Assembly (NCBI RefSeq): GCF_000227135.1
Contig: NC_018243.1
Location: 455,372 to 519,371 of the forward strand
Origin: Leishmania donovani
Taxonomy: Eukaryota > Euglenozoa > Kinetoplastea > Trypanosomatida > Trypanosomatidae
Reading direction: 5' to 3'
DNA: 64,000 bases
Positions 27,101 to 39,400 of the stretch are shown here, piece by piece. The translations under genes and the position numbers were made by a program. The notes under the pieces are model-generated. The model saw only the letters and a list, made by a program, of their open reading frames with translations. It had not been told where the DNA came from and did no database searches. Every line of letters starts with the position of its first letter. The stretch's first letter is position 1.

Positions 27101-30100
27101 TCACTTTTTCCCGCTTGCGCCGCGATTATCCCCGCTGTTGTTGTTGCTGCTGCTGCTGCGTGCTCCACGACTGCCGCGGGCTACGCCGGACGGACTGGCG
27201 GGACGAGAGCCCTTTCCGCGGCCGGCTCCACTGCCGCCGCCCTTCAAGCTACCCAGCAAGCCCTTGACACGCGTCGACGCGGATGCCGCCGTCGCCACGG
27301 TGCTGTTGCTGCTACTACTGCTGGACGATGAGGCAGGAGCTCGGCTTTTCTCGCTGCGCGCGCCGGCGGCAGCGCGGTGGCCCACGACACTGGCAAGGTT
27401 GAACTCGCCGCTGCCTCGGCGGCTGCCAGAGCCGGACTGCCCGGCGCGCCCACTCCCTTGCTGGGAAGGTCGGCGGCCTTGCGCGCTGGCCGACTCGCGA
27501 CCGCCACTGCTCAGCGCGGCCTCTTCCGTGCTACGGCCCTCCAGCACGTTTCGCCAGTAGCGCTCCGCGTTGCGGCGGAAGTCCTGCTCGATGGCCGTCG
27601 ACGCCTCGTTCTCCAGGGCTCGGGCGAGTCCAAAGTTGGCGATCTGCGCCTCGGCCTGGGCGGACGGCATTGTGGCGCTGTACTCTTTTAGCAGACGCTG
27701 GTAGAAGCTCAGCATCGGCGCGACACGGTAGAAGAAGCGGTTGAAGCTATCGACCAACAGTGGATGCGACGGAGCGCCGCCGGTGATCCCTTTCAAGAGG
27801 TAGCTTAGCTTCGGGTTACTGGCGATGCTCTTGAACAAGGCAGAGCTGCGCAGCGCGTTGGCCAGCCCTTGGTCGTTCTCCGTGGTCACGTAGACGACCT
27901 CCTTGTCGCGATGCGTCATGTAGGTGAGCGACTTACAGTTCGCCGCGATGAAGCCAGAAGCGGGGACGCGGGCTGGGCCGGCCAGGATGCCGTACCGACG
28001 GAAGCGCTCCGCTGTCTCGATGGACTCGATGAGGGTATTCTCGTACTGGAATGGCCCTATCTCCGGCGGCAGCAGGCGCACCTGCGTATACTGGCCCGTT
28101 CCCTCTGTGCCATCCGCGCGGCGCGCGTTGTCCACCTCAAAGTACTCCACATCACTGGTCAGCTGCTCCGGTTGCGTCGAGATGTTGCCCAGAAATTTCA
28201 CAAAGGCCTCGATGGCGACCGTAATGTTGGGCACAAACTTGCCCAGCATGTATTCGGCGTACATGTGCTGCGCTTTCTGGTGGTCGTTCGAGCACACGGG
28301 CAGGAAGGCGTTCAGGAACTCCTGCCGCAGCGTGGGGTTCGCCTTGTTCTGCTGAAGTGCGTAGAGGACATCGGCAGCGACCCCGTCCTGGCTCCACGCC
28401 AGCTCCTCCAGCACCTTACCGACCATCTTGTCACCGTCGCCGCTGCCGCTGCTGCCGGGACTGGAGCCGTGCCGCGTTCGCTCAAGCATCTGCTGCACCG
28501 CGCTGATACCGGCACCGCGGGAAGCACCGGCGTTGGCGTTGCTGCTACTGCTATTGCTGGTCGCCGTGGAGACATTCGACTGCGGGCCATTCCAGCTGAA
28601 GATGAGCGACACCGGCACAGCAAAGTCGCCGCCGCCCAGCAGCTCCTTCTCGGGGCACTGGGCCAGGCCGCGCACCACCATGGAGATGTTGTCCGGTGTG
28701 ACGCGCATCTTCGACAGCAGTTTCGCCAGTTCCCCGACGAGCACGAGTGTAAGCATTTTCGCGCTCTCCCGCTCCAGGCCACGGCTACTCTTCACAGTGC
28801 GCTCCATAATGATCGAGCTTGGGATGCCGCGACCGACGATGCGGGCCAGGCCGATCTGAAAGCGCTGCAGCACATCCTGTTGGATGTACTCCGCGTAAGT
28901 GTTGTTGGCGCCGCTGCCCGCCGGCGAAGCGGCGAGGGCGCCGCCACCGCCGCTGCTCATACCAGCGCGCTGTACGAGGCCGACGATGTACGACTCATCG
29001 CTGTCACCGCGACGGAACTGACTCGCGTGCTCCAGGGCGAAGGCGTTGCGGTCGACGTCCACCCAGATACATCCGGCACTGCTGCTGCCAATGCTGTCGG
29101 CGGCAGACGCATCCGCGCACGGCACCGCGAGACGCGGCACGTGAGCCGGAAGTCCACTATTGAAGTCATCGAGCTCCTCCTTCAGGTACCGCTGCAACAC
29201 CTTGCGCAGCAGAAGCGACGGTGCTCGCCCCTTCGTGCGCCACTCCTCCACGGAGAGTAGAAGCTGGCGTACATTCGCGTCGGACTCACCGCACTGCTGC
29301 AATGCCCAGGCTTGGATGTCCTGGCTGCCCAGCTTCTCGTGGAAGAGCCGCACAAGTGCGTTACCGAGGCCGAGCACCTTCACGCGTTGCTGCTCCGCCT
29401 CGAGCGTGTTGAAGTGCGCCGTGTCGTGCTGTGGGGAGTGCCCGTTCGGGCCCAGTCCAAACCCCTTCGCGTAGTCTGCTGCAATCTCGCTGATGCGCTC
29501 ACCCATGCCGTAGGTTGTGCCGAAGGGCGGTCGCTTGCCACCAAACGGCAGCTGAGCGCCTTCAACGATGCGGCGCTCACTGCTGTCGAGAAAGGCCATC
29601 TGCTCGCGGTTGTGCTCCTCCCAGCCGAACTCCAGTGGCGTCCACCACGATTCGTTGAGGCGCAGCGACTGCGTCTCCGTCGGTGACTTGACGAAGTTGC
29701 CGGGCCGGCGGCCGCTGATGTCGCGTAGCGCCTGCTCGATCGCGCCCACCGCGGCGTCGGTGATCTCCTCCGCCTCGCCCCAGCCCTTCTCCAGCTCATC
29801 CCGGTCCACTGTCGGCAGTCCACACACACGCTGGTGCTCCCACTTGCCCATGAACTTCACCGACCGCTCGTGCCGCTCCGGGATGACAGAGAACGCCTGC
29901 GGGTTGTGGAAGTACTGCCGCGCCAGCAGCCGATCCTTGTACTCCTTCGTCTGGAAGTCGTCTTGCGTCGTGTGCTGCGCGTAGCCGTACTTCTTCACCT
30001 TGGGCGTGTACTTGCCCTGGATGAGAGACGCCCACTGCTCCCGCTTGAACGGCGCCTGCTCAAGCTCCTTGAGACGCTCATCGACGAAGTCGTTGCGGAA

Positions 30101-32545
30101 CGGCGTGCGCCACGACGGTGGCTCCTGCAGCAGCGCCGGTGCCCCGTCTGCGTCTGTCAGGGTCTGCAGCTTGTACATCTGCTTCACCGTCTCCGGGTCG
30201 CCGAGCGGGACAGCGACGCTGCGGTCGAGATCAGAGCTCCCGCCGCGCTGCAGGTGCCACTGCACGTACAGCTCGCCTCCACGCACGCCGACGACCTGGC
30301 CAAGATGCTCTTCCGGCAGCGTACACTCGGCATCCAGTACCGTCACGACAGCGCGCCTCCGCGTCGTCTCCACCTTGGCGTAGCTGGACAGCAGTTGCAG
30401 GCAGTCCGCGCCGAGGTTTAGCAGTCCCTTGCTCGTCTGCGATGCAGCATCGCGGTGCATGGCGTACAGGCTCCACTCTGCCTCGGCACCGCTCTTGTCG
30501 ACGCCGACCACCACCACGTCGAACGCCGCGGCCCCCTCCGGCTCCTTTGGAGTCAGGCGCAGCACCTCGCCCGACTCGAATCCGCCAAAGACGCCGCACG
30601 CCTCCGGGGTGGTGTCAAGCAACACGGAGGCGTTGCGCACCGGGTCTGTGTACGGCACCGCCGCGGGATTGGCGTACGCCCGACTCCGCACGAGCACACG
30701 CTGCCCGGCGTGGGTGACGCCGTACGGCTTCAACACCTCCGCGGCGGTCTCGAATACGCGATACCACGCTGTGTCAGGGAAGACGCACCACGACGAGCTG
30801 CTAGTCGCTGCAGGAGAGTGCTGCCCGTACTTCTTCGCCATGGCTGCCTCCTCCGCCTGGCGCTCGGCTTCCAGCTGCGCGCGCCGCGCGCCCCGACTAG
30901 CGATGCGCTCCTTCAGGTACAGCATCTCGCGCCACTCCTCACTCGTGTACGCTTCCTTGGGAAGACCGGTGGCGAGGAAGGACTGCTCAATGCCCTCCTT
31001 CACGGCCCGCCAGTTTGCCACGTGCTTCGTCTGCGGGTCGACTTTGTAAGGCACAATCGCGGAGGTGTCGAGCTTCCACGAGGCAGGCGGCACCCGCACC
31101 ACGCCCTCCTCACGTTGCTGTCGGCGATACTTGCTCATCTCCATGTCCAGCCGCATCTGCAGGGGCGAGTGGGGCACGCTCTGCGCGTCACCCGTATACT
31201 TGGCGGCTCTGCTCTCTAGCTTGAAGGCGTTCGTGAGGAGGTGCTCGTGTGGTGTGCTGTCTAGCAGGTCATCCGCGGCCTTCTGCATCGTCGGCGTGAT
31301 CTGCACTTGCCCCAGCAGAAACTCCTTTGAGCCACGAAGCGCGTGCAGGAAGTCGACCATCTTGGCACGGTGCTTCGTCTTGATGTAGACGGAGAGGAGA
31401 GCCTCCACCTGACGCTGCGTGTGCGCCGTCGTGCCAAAGAACGGGTCCTCGGTGGCGCGGTACCACAGCGCCTCCGCACGGCGCATCACGACGTCGTACC
31501 ACTCCTTGCCCCAGTACTGATGCGGCGCCCATCGGCCGCGGTGCTTGCGAAACGGCGTGTTTGGGTCACCCTCGCCGCAGTAGCGCGTCGTCGCGTAAGG
31601 CAAGCTGCACCGAGGGCAGTAGTCCTCGTTTACGTAGTTCGCCTCCATCTCCAGGAAGATGGCGAAGAGGTCCTCCAGGTGCTTCGGCCGCGCCTTGGCA
31701 AACTGGTCGTACAGGTAGTGGTCCTGGAAGTCGAAGCTGCTCAGAGCATCGTGGAAGGCCACAAAAAACTCGTGCACGTGCTGCGCGTGCCGCGAGCGAA
31801 ACGCGCCGATGTCGCCGACCGCGTCGTAGTGCTGCTGGATGAGGAATGAAAGCCGGTCGAACCACGCCTTGCAGTGCTCCACGGACTTGACGTCGCGCAC
31901 CTCCATCAACTCCGGCCCCAGCACCGCCGCCGTCAGCTTCGACGACGGGTTTGTGAGCTGGTTTCCGTGCGCGGTGTTGCGGTAGAGCGTTTGGTTCCAC
32001 ACCGGCTCGTAGTGCAGGTTCGTGATGGCAGGCCGCGGCACGCCCTTGTAGCGCTGGTCTGTGTTGAGCTCGTAGGCCGAGTCGCCCTGGCGGCCACCAG
32101 CCTGATCTGCCTCGAAGCCGTGGGGACGACCGAGCAACAGGTGCTCCTCCCGTTGACCAAAGACGTAGTGCCGGAAGAACCGGTTGGTGCTCGCGTCTGT
32201 GTCTGTCTCCCACAGGCTCATGTGCTTCGTGTATATCGGCGTGATATGCGGCAGCCCGCGGCGGGATTTGCCGATGTTGCGCTCATTGCTGAAGAGGCCG
32301 TAGCGCTTGTCGTGAATGTACGACGGCTGGCGCGCCTCGTTGTGCTGCCGCTTTGTGGCGTACTTGAAGGAGTAGCGGCGCGGCTCGTGCAGTGGGGCGG
32401 AGGCGGCCGCAGCGCCAACGCCGCTTCCCAGCCCGCTGCTGCCGTTGAGGACGACACTGCCGGCGCCGATCGCGGCGGCGGCCGAGCACCGCGCCGCTGG
32501 AGAGCGCGCCACCGTGTAAGCGCTTCGCGCACGCGCGCGTAGCAT
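27101..32545 (-). CDS. Very large probable mitochondrial protein, kinetoplastid-specific
   Basis: 1814 residues. The N-terminus MLRARARSAYTVARSPAARC is Arg/Ala/Ser-rich without acids, a strong mitochondrial presequence. The first 1650 residues are well-ordered and unlike the repetitive giants nearby, with many aromatic residues. A Cys-rich knuckle (YCPRCSLPYATTRYC, about 308-322) could bind zinc. The last 125 residues are Ser/Gly/Arg-rich and disordered (KGGGSGAGRGKGSRPASPS), suited to contacting RNA. Size, targeting and the basic tail resemble the trypanosomatid-specific mitoribosomal small-subunit proteins (for example mS48) or their assembly factors; that identity is my inference and was not verified. 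A CT-rich tract ending in TCTCTGCAG seven bases upstream supports the ATG at 32545. Confidence 0.8.
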   Translation of the reverse strand: MLRARARSAYTVARSPAARCSAAAAIGAGSVVLNGSSGLGSGVGAAAASAPLHEPRRYSFKYATKRQHNEARQPSYIHDKRYGLFSNERNIGKSRRGLPHITPIYTKHMSLWETDTDASTNRFFRHYVFGQREEHLLLGRPHGFEADQAGGRQGDSAYELNTDQRYKGVPRPAITNLHYEPVWNQTLYRNTAHGNQLTNPSSKLTAAVLGPELMEVRDVKSVEHCKAWFDRLSFLIQQHYDAVGDIGAFRSRHAQHVHEFFVAFHDALSSFDFQDHYLYDQFAKARPKHLEDLFAIFLEMEANYVNEDYCPRCSLPYATTRYCGEGDPNTPFRKHRGRWAPHQYWGKEWYDVVMRRAEALWYRATEDPFFGTTAHTQRQVEALLSVYIKTKHRAKMVDFLHALRGSKEFLLGQVQITPTMQKAADDLLDSTPHEHLLTNAFKLESRAAKYTGDAQSVPHSPLQMRLDMEMSKYRRQQREEGVVRVPPASWKLDTSAIVPYKVDPQTKHVANWRAVKEGIEQSFLATGLPKEAYTSEEWREMLYLKERIASRGARRAQLEAERQAEEAAMAKKYGQHSPAATSSSSWCVFPDTAWYRVFETAAEVLKPYGVTHAGQRVLVRSRAYANPAAVPYTDPVRNASVLLDTTPEACGVFGGFESGEVLRLTPKEPEGAAAFDVVVVGVDKSGAEAEWSLYAMHRDAASQTSKGLLNLGADCLQLLSSYAKVETTRRRAVVTVLDAECTLPEEHLGQVVGVRGGELYVQWHLQRGGSSDLDRSVAVPLGDPETVKQMYKLQTLTDADGAPALLQEPPSWRTPFRNDFVDERLKELEQAPFKREQWASLIQGKYTPKVKKYGYAQHTTQDDFQTKEYKDRLLARQYFHNPQAFSVIPERHERSVKFMGKWEHQRVCGLPTVDRDELEKGWGEAEEITDAAVGAIEQALRDISGRRPGNFVKSPTETQSLRLNESWWTPLEFGWEEHNREQMAFLDSSERRIVEGAQLPFGGKRPPFGTTYGMGERISEIAADYAKGFGLGPNGHSPQHDTAHFNTLEAEQQRVKVLGLGNALVRLFHEKLGSQDIQAWALQQCGESDANVRQLLLSVEEWRTKGRAPSLLLRKVLQRYLKEELDDFNSGLPAHVPRLAVPCADASAADSIGSSSAGCIWVDVDRNAFALEHASQFRRGDSDESYIVGLVQRAGMSSGGGGALAASPAGSGANNTYAEYIQQDVLQRFQIGLARIVGRGIPSSIIMERTVKSSRGLERESAKMLTLVLVGELAKLLSKMRVTPDNISMVVRGLAQCPEKELLGGGDFAVPVSLIFSWNGPQSNVSTATSNSSSSNANAGASRGAGISAVQQMLERTRHGSSPGSSGSGDGDKMVGKVLEELAWSQDGVAADVLYALQQNKANPTLRQEFLNAFLPVCSNDHQKAQHMYAEYMLGKFVPNITVAIEAFVKFLGNISTQPEQLTSDVEYFEVDNARRADGTEGTGQYTQVRLLPPEIGPFQYENTLIESIETAERFRRYGILAGPARVPASGFIAANCKSLTYMTHRDKEVVYVTTENDQGLANALRSSALFKSIASNPKLSYLLKGITGGAPSHPLLVDSFNRFFYRVAPMLSFYQRLLKEYSATMPSAQAEAQIANFGLARALENEASTAIEQDFRRNAERYWRNVLEGRSTEEAALSSGGRESASAQGRRPSQQGSGRAGQSGSGSRRGSGEFNLASVVGHRAAAGARSEKSRAPASSSSSSSSNSTVATAASASTRVKGLLGSLKGGGSGAGRGKGSRPASPSGVARGSRGARSSSSNNNSGDNRGASGKK

Positions 32546-32552
32546 GGCGCTG

Positions 32553-32554
32553 CT
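32553..32554 (-). promoter_or_regulatory. Candidate spliced-leader acceptor for the 1814-aa gene
   Basis: On the minus strand CCACTCCCCCTTTCTCTGCAG ends seven bases before the ATG. This is a textbook pyrimidine tract plus AG. A second CAG follows directly. Confidence 0.5.
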
Positions 32555-33407
32555 GCAGAGAAAGGGGGAGTGGCTGGGGGAAGGGGCGGAGGCGGTGACC
32601 GCACTCGACTAGCGAAGAGAAGATACGCACACACAAACAAGACGTCGTCTGTGACCTGCACCCGATGCACGCGCAGGATGCTCTGTAAAGATGAGAGAGA
32701 GGGAGTAGGGTCCAAGACAATCACCGAGGACGACACAAGACACACACCCACACCCACACACGACGGCAACAACAGCGAACACAATGAGCGAGCTTCTCGC
32801 CGTCCCACGTGGGGCTCGTTACTGGAGGAGGATACCGAGATGCGAGGCGGGTAAGATGGAAAAAGTACGGAGAGGGGGCAGAGAGTGAACGAAGTGAGCT
32901 CATTACATGGAGGGGGCGCAAGGAAGGACATGGACACCTCACCGATGGATGGACTCACGAAGCGACAGAGAGGGAGGAGGGGTACCGTACCCCCTTGAGC
33001 CCATCGCTCTATCTCCCTGGCCATTGCTTCCGCAAGCAGCCAAAGGAAGGAGAGGAGAGGGGGGCCATAACACTGAGCGAACCGACAACCCGTACTGGAG
33101 TGCGGATTTTAGGCGGACGTTGCAGGCATCTGCGCTTGCGTGGATTGTCGGATTGCGTGTGTCGAGTAAGGCGATGGCACCCACGTAAAGCAGAAAGAGG
33201 CAGAGCGAGGCAGGGGGAGCCAGGGAGGAGGAGGAGGAGGAGGGGGAGGGGAAGCAACCATGAAAAAAAAAGCAAAACAGAGCGAAGCCCAGGAATAGGG
33301 AGCAGCGGTCCTGCCATGGCGATGGACGCAGCCACATGTCATACCCACAAAACGAATGCCCCCCTCTTGCGGTGTTTGACCACCCCGCACTCAGTTGCAC
33401 GCTGATG

Positions 33408-33427
33408 CACACACACACACACACACA
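33408..33427. repeat. CA repeat in the 3' UTR of the 2170-aa gene
   Basis: Ten CA units; a UG repeat in the mRNA, starting about 55 bases past the stop codon. Confidence 0.9.
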
Positions 33428-33481
33428 ATGATGACGGTGTCCTCATCTCGGCCTTGCCCCGTCTCGCGTGTGCTTGTCGGC

Positions 33482-36400
33482 TTACTTGATGGAGATGTGA
33501 ACGCGCTTCGCCAGCGCGTTCGCCGCGGGGTCGTCACTGTGTCGCGCGCGCCACTGCTCGTAGTGCTCGGTCAAGAACCCGAATATCTTCTTCACGGCAT
33601 GTCGCTGCGGCGCTTTTCTTCTTACCGTCTCCTCCCCACCGCAGTACGGTTGCTCCAGGGGCTGCTGCGCCCTCTCCGCCGCCTCTTTCGCGGCCTTCGC
33701 GCGACTGCCAGCGCTACCCGCCTGCAGCCGTGGTGGGATCGCAGCTTGGGCGTTGCGTCCATCCACTGCAGCGTTGACGGTGCCGCTCGCAGCACTTGAC
33801 GACGCGGCCGGCGGAGGCGGGACAGTGGCAGAAAGGCGCTTGTAGCGGGAAGTCTCTGAGAGCGTGTGGTGAAGGCTGCCACTGGTGTAAAGCAGGGAGC
33901 TGCTTCTGCGAGCGGGGGCGCGTGGCTGCCGCGCTTCCTCCATCATCTCTTTGTAGTAGTAGTTTGTGGCGACACAAATTTCGAATTTCGGCACAAGCTC
34001 CCCGGCCGCCGGCGAGGCAGCAGCAGCGCTCCCGGACGCGCCGTTCGACTCGCCACCGTTTTCGTATGCTGTGGCCGCCGCGTCGGGGCCACCCTTGCTG
34101 CGCCGCCAAGCCATCAAAACCGACCGGCGCTTCATCGCGCCCTGCGACGCGATGAAGGCGTTGCCGTGGTGCTCCGTGTAAAGCTCCTCGAGCGTGCGGA
34201 GGTAGTGCAAGACGGCGTCGTAGAGGGCGTAGGCCTCGGCGCTGCGGAAGGGCTGCCCTCTCACACGGGCGCCGCCACTGCGTAGGCCCGTTGTGTTCGT
34301 CACTACATAATTGGCATCCTCGGCACACCGAGTCGAGGTTGACTCCGTCGAGTTAGCCGAATCCGCTCGGTCGCGGCGCCGCGGCTTCCCTCTTAGTAGT
34401 TGCTTCGTCTTAGCTACGGCGGAGGTGATGCCCGACTTGCGCTCAATCGAGTCCGGTATCACACCCCAGATCCAGATGCGCCGCAGGACAACGTTGTACC
34501 CGTCGCGCGCCAGCACGTCCTGCACCGTGGCCCCTGCTTCCTTTGGCCACCTACCTGCTGCCGCCACCCCGCTGCGGTACTTAGCACGCAGGAAATCGGT
34601 GTAGTAGTACAGCACGCCAGCCAGCACACCGAGTGAGCCGCCGGAGAAGGCGAAGGACAGACCAGTCTCATCCATGCCTACCCGCTTCACTTCACGTAGC
34701 ACTTCCTTGGCGAGGCGGATCGGCTGTGGTGCAATGACAATGTCGTGTAGCAGGCGCGGCGCTGGCAACGGTGGAAGAGGGTCGATCGTGTACTTGGTCG
34801 TTCCCGCGTCGCACAGCTCACGGCGTTTGTCGGCGTCGCATGCGTCCGACTGCGTGACGGCGTTGTTGTACGTTCTCAAAAAGCCCAGCGTGTCACCGCC
34901 GTCGCCGGCGCAGCAGAACAGGCTGTCGCGCGATATGGTCAGCAGCGACATCAGCATCGGCACCCAGTCCGTGTGGATCTCCTTCACGGGCACCTCCTCG
35001 GGGTACTGCCGCATCATCTTCAATGTAAGAAGCGAGAGGTCGACTTGATCGGGCCGCGTGTGAGGCAGGAAGATGGCGCCAAGCTGAGAACTTTCTTCCA
35101 ACCTTTGCAGCAGCTCACTGTGGGCGGTGGAGACGAGGTAGTGCATCTCGTCCAGCTCCGATTTGAGCGCCCGCAGCTCACGGTCCGCCAGCTGCCACTC
35201 TCGTTCGCCATACGACGCCTCCTCTTCCTCTGCACCAGCGCAGGCAGTTCCGCCGGCTTTCCGGCGCGCCGCAGCGTCGCTGTCGACGTCATCACTGGCG
35301 CCGTCATCGCCGCTACTGCTGTAACATCGAGCTACTGCTGCTGCCATGGTCTCCGATCGCTCCGGCAGGGAACGCTGACCAGGATAGTGTGTGTGGTCCA
35401 GCATGCTGCGGAGACCGGTGGACGCATTGTCGTCCGAGTCCCTGACGCACCGCGGCTTCTCAGCATCGGCGGCGCCGTCCGGGCGAGTGTCGTCGCCTGT
35501 CGCTCCGCCCTTAGAAGCAGCGACACTGAAGCACTGGCTCCGCGACGACGGCGTCTCTCGCTGCTTCCAGTCGTCCTGCAACAGCGGGGGGGCAGTCAGC
35601 GGGTCGATGACGGTCGGAGAAGCGGAGCTGCCGTTCGTAACACCGTCTCCAGTAGGGTTGCCGATACTGTCGCCGGGCACCACCGACGCTGTAGCTGCCG
35701 CCGCCAGCGCCCTTCCATTAGCCGCAGTAAAGTTGTTGCCGACCGCGCTGTCGTTCTGCAACGAATCGTCACACAGGGGGCACTCACTGGACTCTGAGGA
35801 AGGCCCTGCAGAAGTGTGCTTCGGTGGCGCCGTGTCGGCGGTGCGCAGCAACAACGCAGCGGGGAGCGGGGCACTAGGAAGCAGCGACGCAGAAGTGGGA
35901 TCGACGTGTGTAGTGGAGCTCTGCACGGCAGCACTGCCGGTGGGGGTTTCGTGCTGTTCCTTTCGCAGCAGTAGTGCGGGCGAGGCGCTAGGGTTAGGGC
36001 TAGGGTCGGCACAGAGTGGGCGCCCGGTGTGCGGCGTCGTCGGACTTCGAGGCGTAGACAGCCGCGGGCTGCACAGCACCTGCGCTGCGACCTCTACTCC
36101 TGCCTGAACTGGCACTACCCTCTTGACATCGCTGCTTGACAAGGATTGCAGGAACTGCGGCGTCAGGCTGGTATGGCCGCTGCTGCTCCTGGGATCGTCA
36201 CGGCTGCCTCTGCGAGCGACTGAAGCGGGAGGGGGTAGTCGAGGGAGGGACCCGGCGTCGGTGGCGCCATCGCTCGTCACTGCGTGTGGCGCGGGCAACT
36301 GCGGTGAGCGCAAAACCTCCGGCAGCTGACGTGTGTGGCACGCCGCGATCATCGACTCGACTTCGGGCGACATCACGGCCCGAACAACGGGGTCAAGCGG

Positions 36401-39400
36401 ACCTCGGTAGTAGGTGTTGTACGGCACGCCGCGTAGGATGGTGGAGGCAGTCGCGGAGGCGTTCATGAGCACCGAGGCGGCAGAGAAGCTGCCTGTGCTC
36501 GCCGCCCCGCCCATCGCCTCGGCATGCTGCTGCGAAACAAAGGACGCCGCCTCCAGTCCGGTGCCGCCACTGGCGTGGAAGCTCAGGTTCATCGGGGCGA
36601 CCAGGTGACCGGAGGCGACGCTGGATGCGAGGGCAGCGCTCGCTAGTTGCGTGCTGAGCAGCTGTAGCGAGGAGGCAATGCCCTCGTACCGCTGCAGATA
36701 CAAGCAGAGAGGACGCGCCTTGATTGGCATGGAGAGGAGGTTGACCACCCAGCGCTTGATGCCTTGGACCAGCTCCGACACCGGGCACCCGTCTATGAGC
36801 GCCACAACGTCCAAGTACTTCATCCCACCAATCTGTCGGTAGGTGCCGCGCAGGAGAAAGTCATCGTCGTAGTTCGGCTCTGCCCAAAGACAGGGATTCG
36901 CCGCCGTCGGGCCAAGACGACCGCTGCCGTCACGCTGCTGGCCGCCTAAGCCGAAGTGGTTGGAGTGATGTCTCTTCCGTTGCGCATCGTCGTCGCCGCC
37001 GCCACGGCTGTCGTGATAGCGGTGCCGTCGCCGGTGCCGATGATTTTTACTACCGCCGGGGAGAGGGAGCTTCGACCACAGACTATGCCGGCGCCCACCG
37101 CCTTCGCCGCCATTCCTCGCTGCCGCTGACTCTCCGATGCTGCCGCTGCTAGACCGCGAGGCACGGCCTGTGCGGGAGTTGCGACTGTCGCTGTCGCTGT
37201 TGTCGTCCAAAGAGTCGTAATCCACCACGCCGTTCATGTCCGCGGCGTAGTAGTCGCAACCGATACCATCTACATCTTCATACTCGTCGCCGGTCGTCGC
37301 ACTCGCACAGGCCGCAAGAGCGGCGCTGTGTCTACTTTTTCGGCCCTTTAAGTGGGCCGGAACACTCGTCGCAGGCGCGCCCAACCAGCTCGCCGAGGCT
37401 TGGAACACCCTGCTCAGCTCGCTCGCGACGAAGGCGCGCTGCTGCCGGTGCCGGCGGTCGGCCATGCGGGTCGAGGCGAGGATGACGTACAGACCTTGAC
37501 GCCGCAGCTTGTGCCAGATGCAACTCTTGATGCGGTGCAGCTTCTCAGCGCGTGCGTGGTGCGCCACAGTGCGTGAGAGATGCCGCACTGATGACGTTGA
37601 CATCCCCGCCGCCGCTGACGCAGCGAGATCTGGGGTGCTCGTGCCATCTGACTTGGCTCCTGCCTCACCGTACTTTTGCTGTGACGCGCGGCCCACTCGC
37701 AGCAGCTCGTCAATCCACTCCGCGTCGTCGTCCTCGCTGATCTTCTCCCGGTACTCCACCACCATTACACCACCGTAGCGGGCAGCAGTGATGCACCCGA
37801 CACCGTACGCCTGTCTCGACTGCGCGTCGGCGAGGTTGAGAGAGACGGCCTTACGCCGGATGAGGGCAGTGTGGAAGGCGGTGGGCACAAGCGAGCACTC
37901 GTACATGGGGACGGCAATGACGACGTACGCGTACGGCAGCCACGACGCCACTAACGCTTCTGCCTCCATCGCCTCCTGCGCGTACTTTCCTGTGCACCGC
38001 AACGGGCTTAGCGGAGATATACTCAGCATCGGAGTCGGCTGCTGCGGGGGCACTTTTATGACGCGCTTGTGCGACTCGTCGGTTGCCCTGAGCAGGCTAT
38101 GCGCAGACGAGGCAACTGCGCTCCTCACGTTGCAGGACAGGTTCAACGGCCGAGTCATCGCCAGGGATGGCTGCGACTGCGGCGGCGGTAGTGCGGCGGC
38201 GGTTTTCACGGCGGGCGCCGCGCGTTCCTCCGACTGTGCCGCTGATAGCCGAGGAGTGTTTTGCACCGGCTGCTCCTCCTCCTTTCCATCGGCGCGTGAG
38301 TTCGCGGCCTCAGCAGCCGGGGTAGTGTCTAGCATTGGAGCAGGCGCATGCGCCACATCCTCCGTGTCAGCAATGACAGCGTCGCCGAGGGCTTTGTTGG
38401 GGCTGAACTGGGGCGAGACATCCGCAGGTGGTGGTGCGGAGGTGTCTTCCTGGACTACGCCGAGCGGGGATGGCGGTGCCGCCGCCGCCGCCGTGGGACG
38501 CTGACTACGCGTGATCATCTCGTCGCTGCTGTCGCGACGCTGCCAGAGCCGCCGCGGTGCCGACATCGATTGCGCCACCACAGAAGTTCGGAGGAGCGGG
38601 GCCTCGCCGCCATTAGACGCGCCCTCGACGGTCCCGCAGCCGACGCTGCTGTACTGCCGCCCACCTGGCGATTGCCCTGGACTGAGGCTGTCCTTGCAGA
38701 ACGTCGAGGGAGTCGGCCATGTAGAGGAGGCCATCGGCGACGATGCGATGGCAGCCTCTCTAGCTGCTGCGCGCCGATGCCGCCGCTTCTCGTACCGCGC
38801 CAACGACCGGCGCAGACGCTCTTGTTCATCCTGCAAGCTCACGTAGAGCCATCCTCCAAAGCACAGCTCTGCGTTCGGCGGAAGGGCCTGCAGTTCCATC
38901 GCCGTAATGCTCCCGATGATCACGGGCGGCCGCGTAGCTGCCACGCCGTCAACGTCGCGGTCTTCGATGGGGTAGTTGTTGGACGCGCTAAGAGGATCAT
39001 CGGTCTCCCAGTCGGCGCCTGAGGAGGTTGTGTGTCGGGCTAGGGTGGAGCCGAGTTGTAAGGCGGGCATGTCCTCCACTGACCCACCATCGCCCTCGCG
39101 TAGGGGTGAGTGCTTCACTGCTCGGACGCTCGTCTCGAGAGAGCTGCGCGAACGCTTCCGCGACGAAAGGGCCCTGCCAGGAGCCGCGACGACGCTCGAC
39201 GTGGACGGCGGCGTACTCGCAGGCTGCTGGTCCTGCCGGGTGCCTGCAGCTGCCGACACAGGCGCGTCGTTCAGCCGCTTCGCGCGCGCCTCGGGCACAA
39301 AGGAGATGCGGTGATACAGCCGGTGCGCTGGGGCACAGCGGAAGACGACACCGCCGTAGACAGAGAGCTCGTGACGCCGAAGGTACGGGTGGTGGCTGTG

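Larger units (their letters stand above)
32546..33481. other. Intergenic spacer between the 1814-aa gene and the 2170-aa acylated protein
   Basis: No gene is supported. It holds a CA repeat at 33408-33427 just past the stop codon of the acylated-protein gene and a GGAGGAGGAGG-rich patch with a short A run at about 33225-33270. Confidence 0.6.

Noticed and set aside
35989..36006. TAGGGTTAGGGCTAGGGT, resembling telomere repeats
   Set aside because: It lies inside the coding sequence of the 2170-aa protein, is short and imperfect, and encodes an ordinary Pro/Ser/Asn stretch; no telomeric context.
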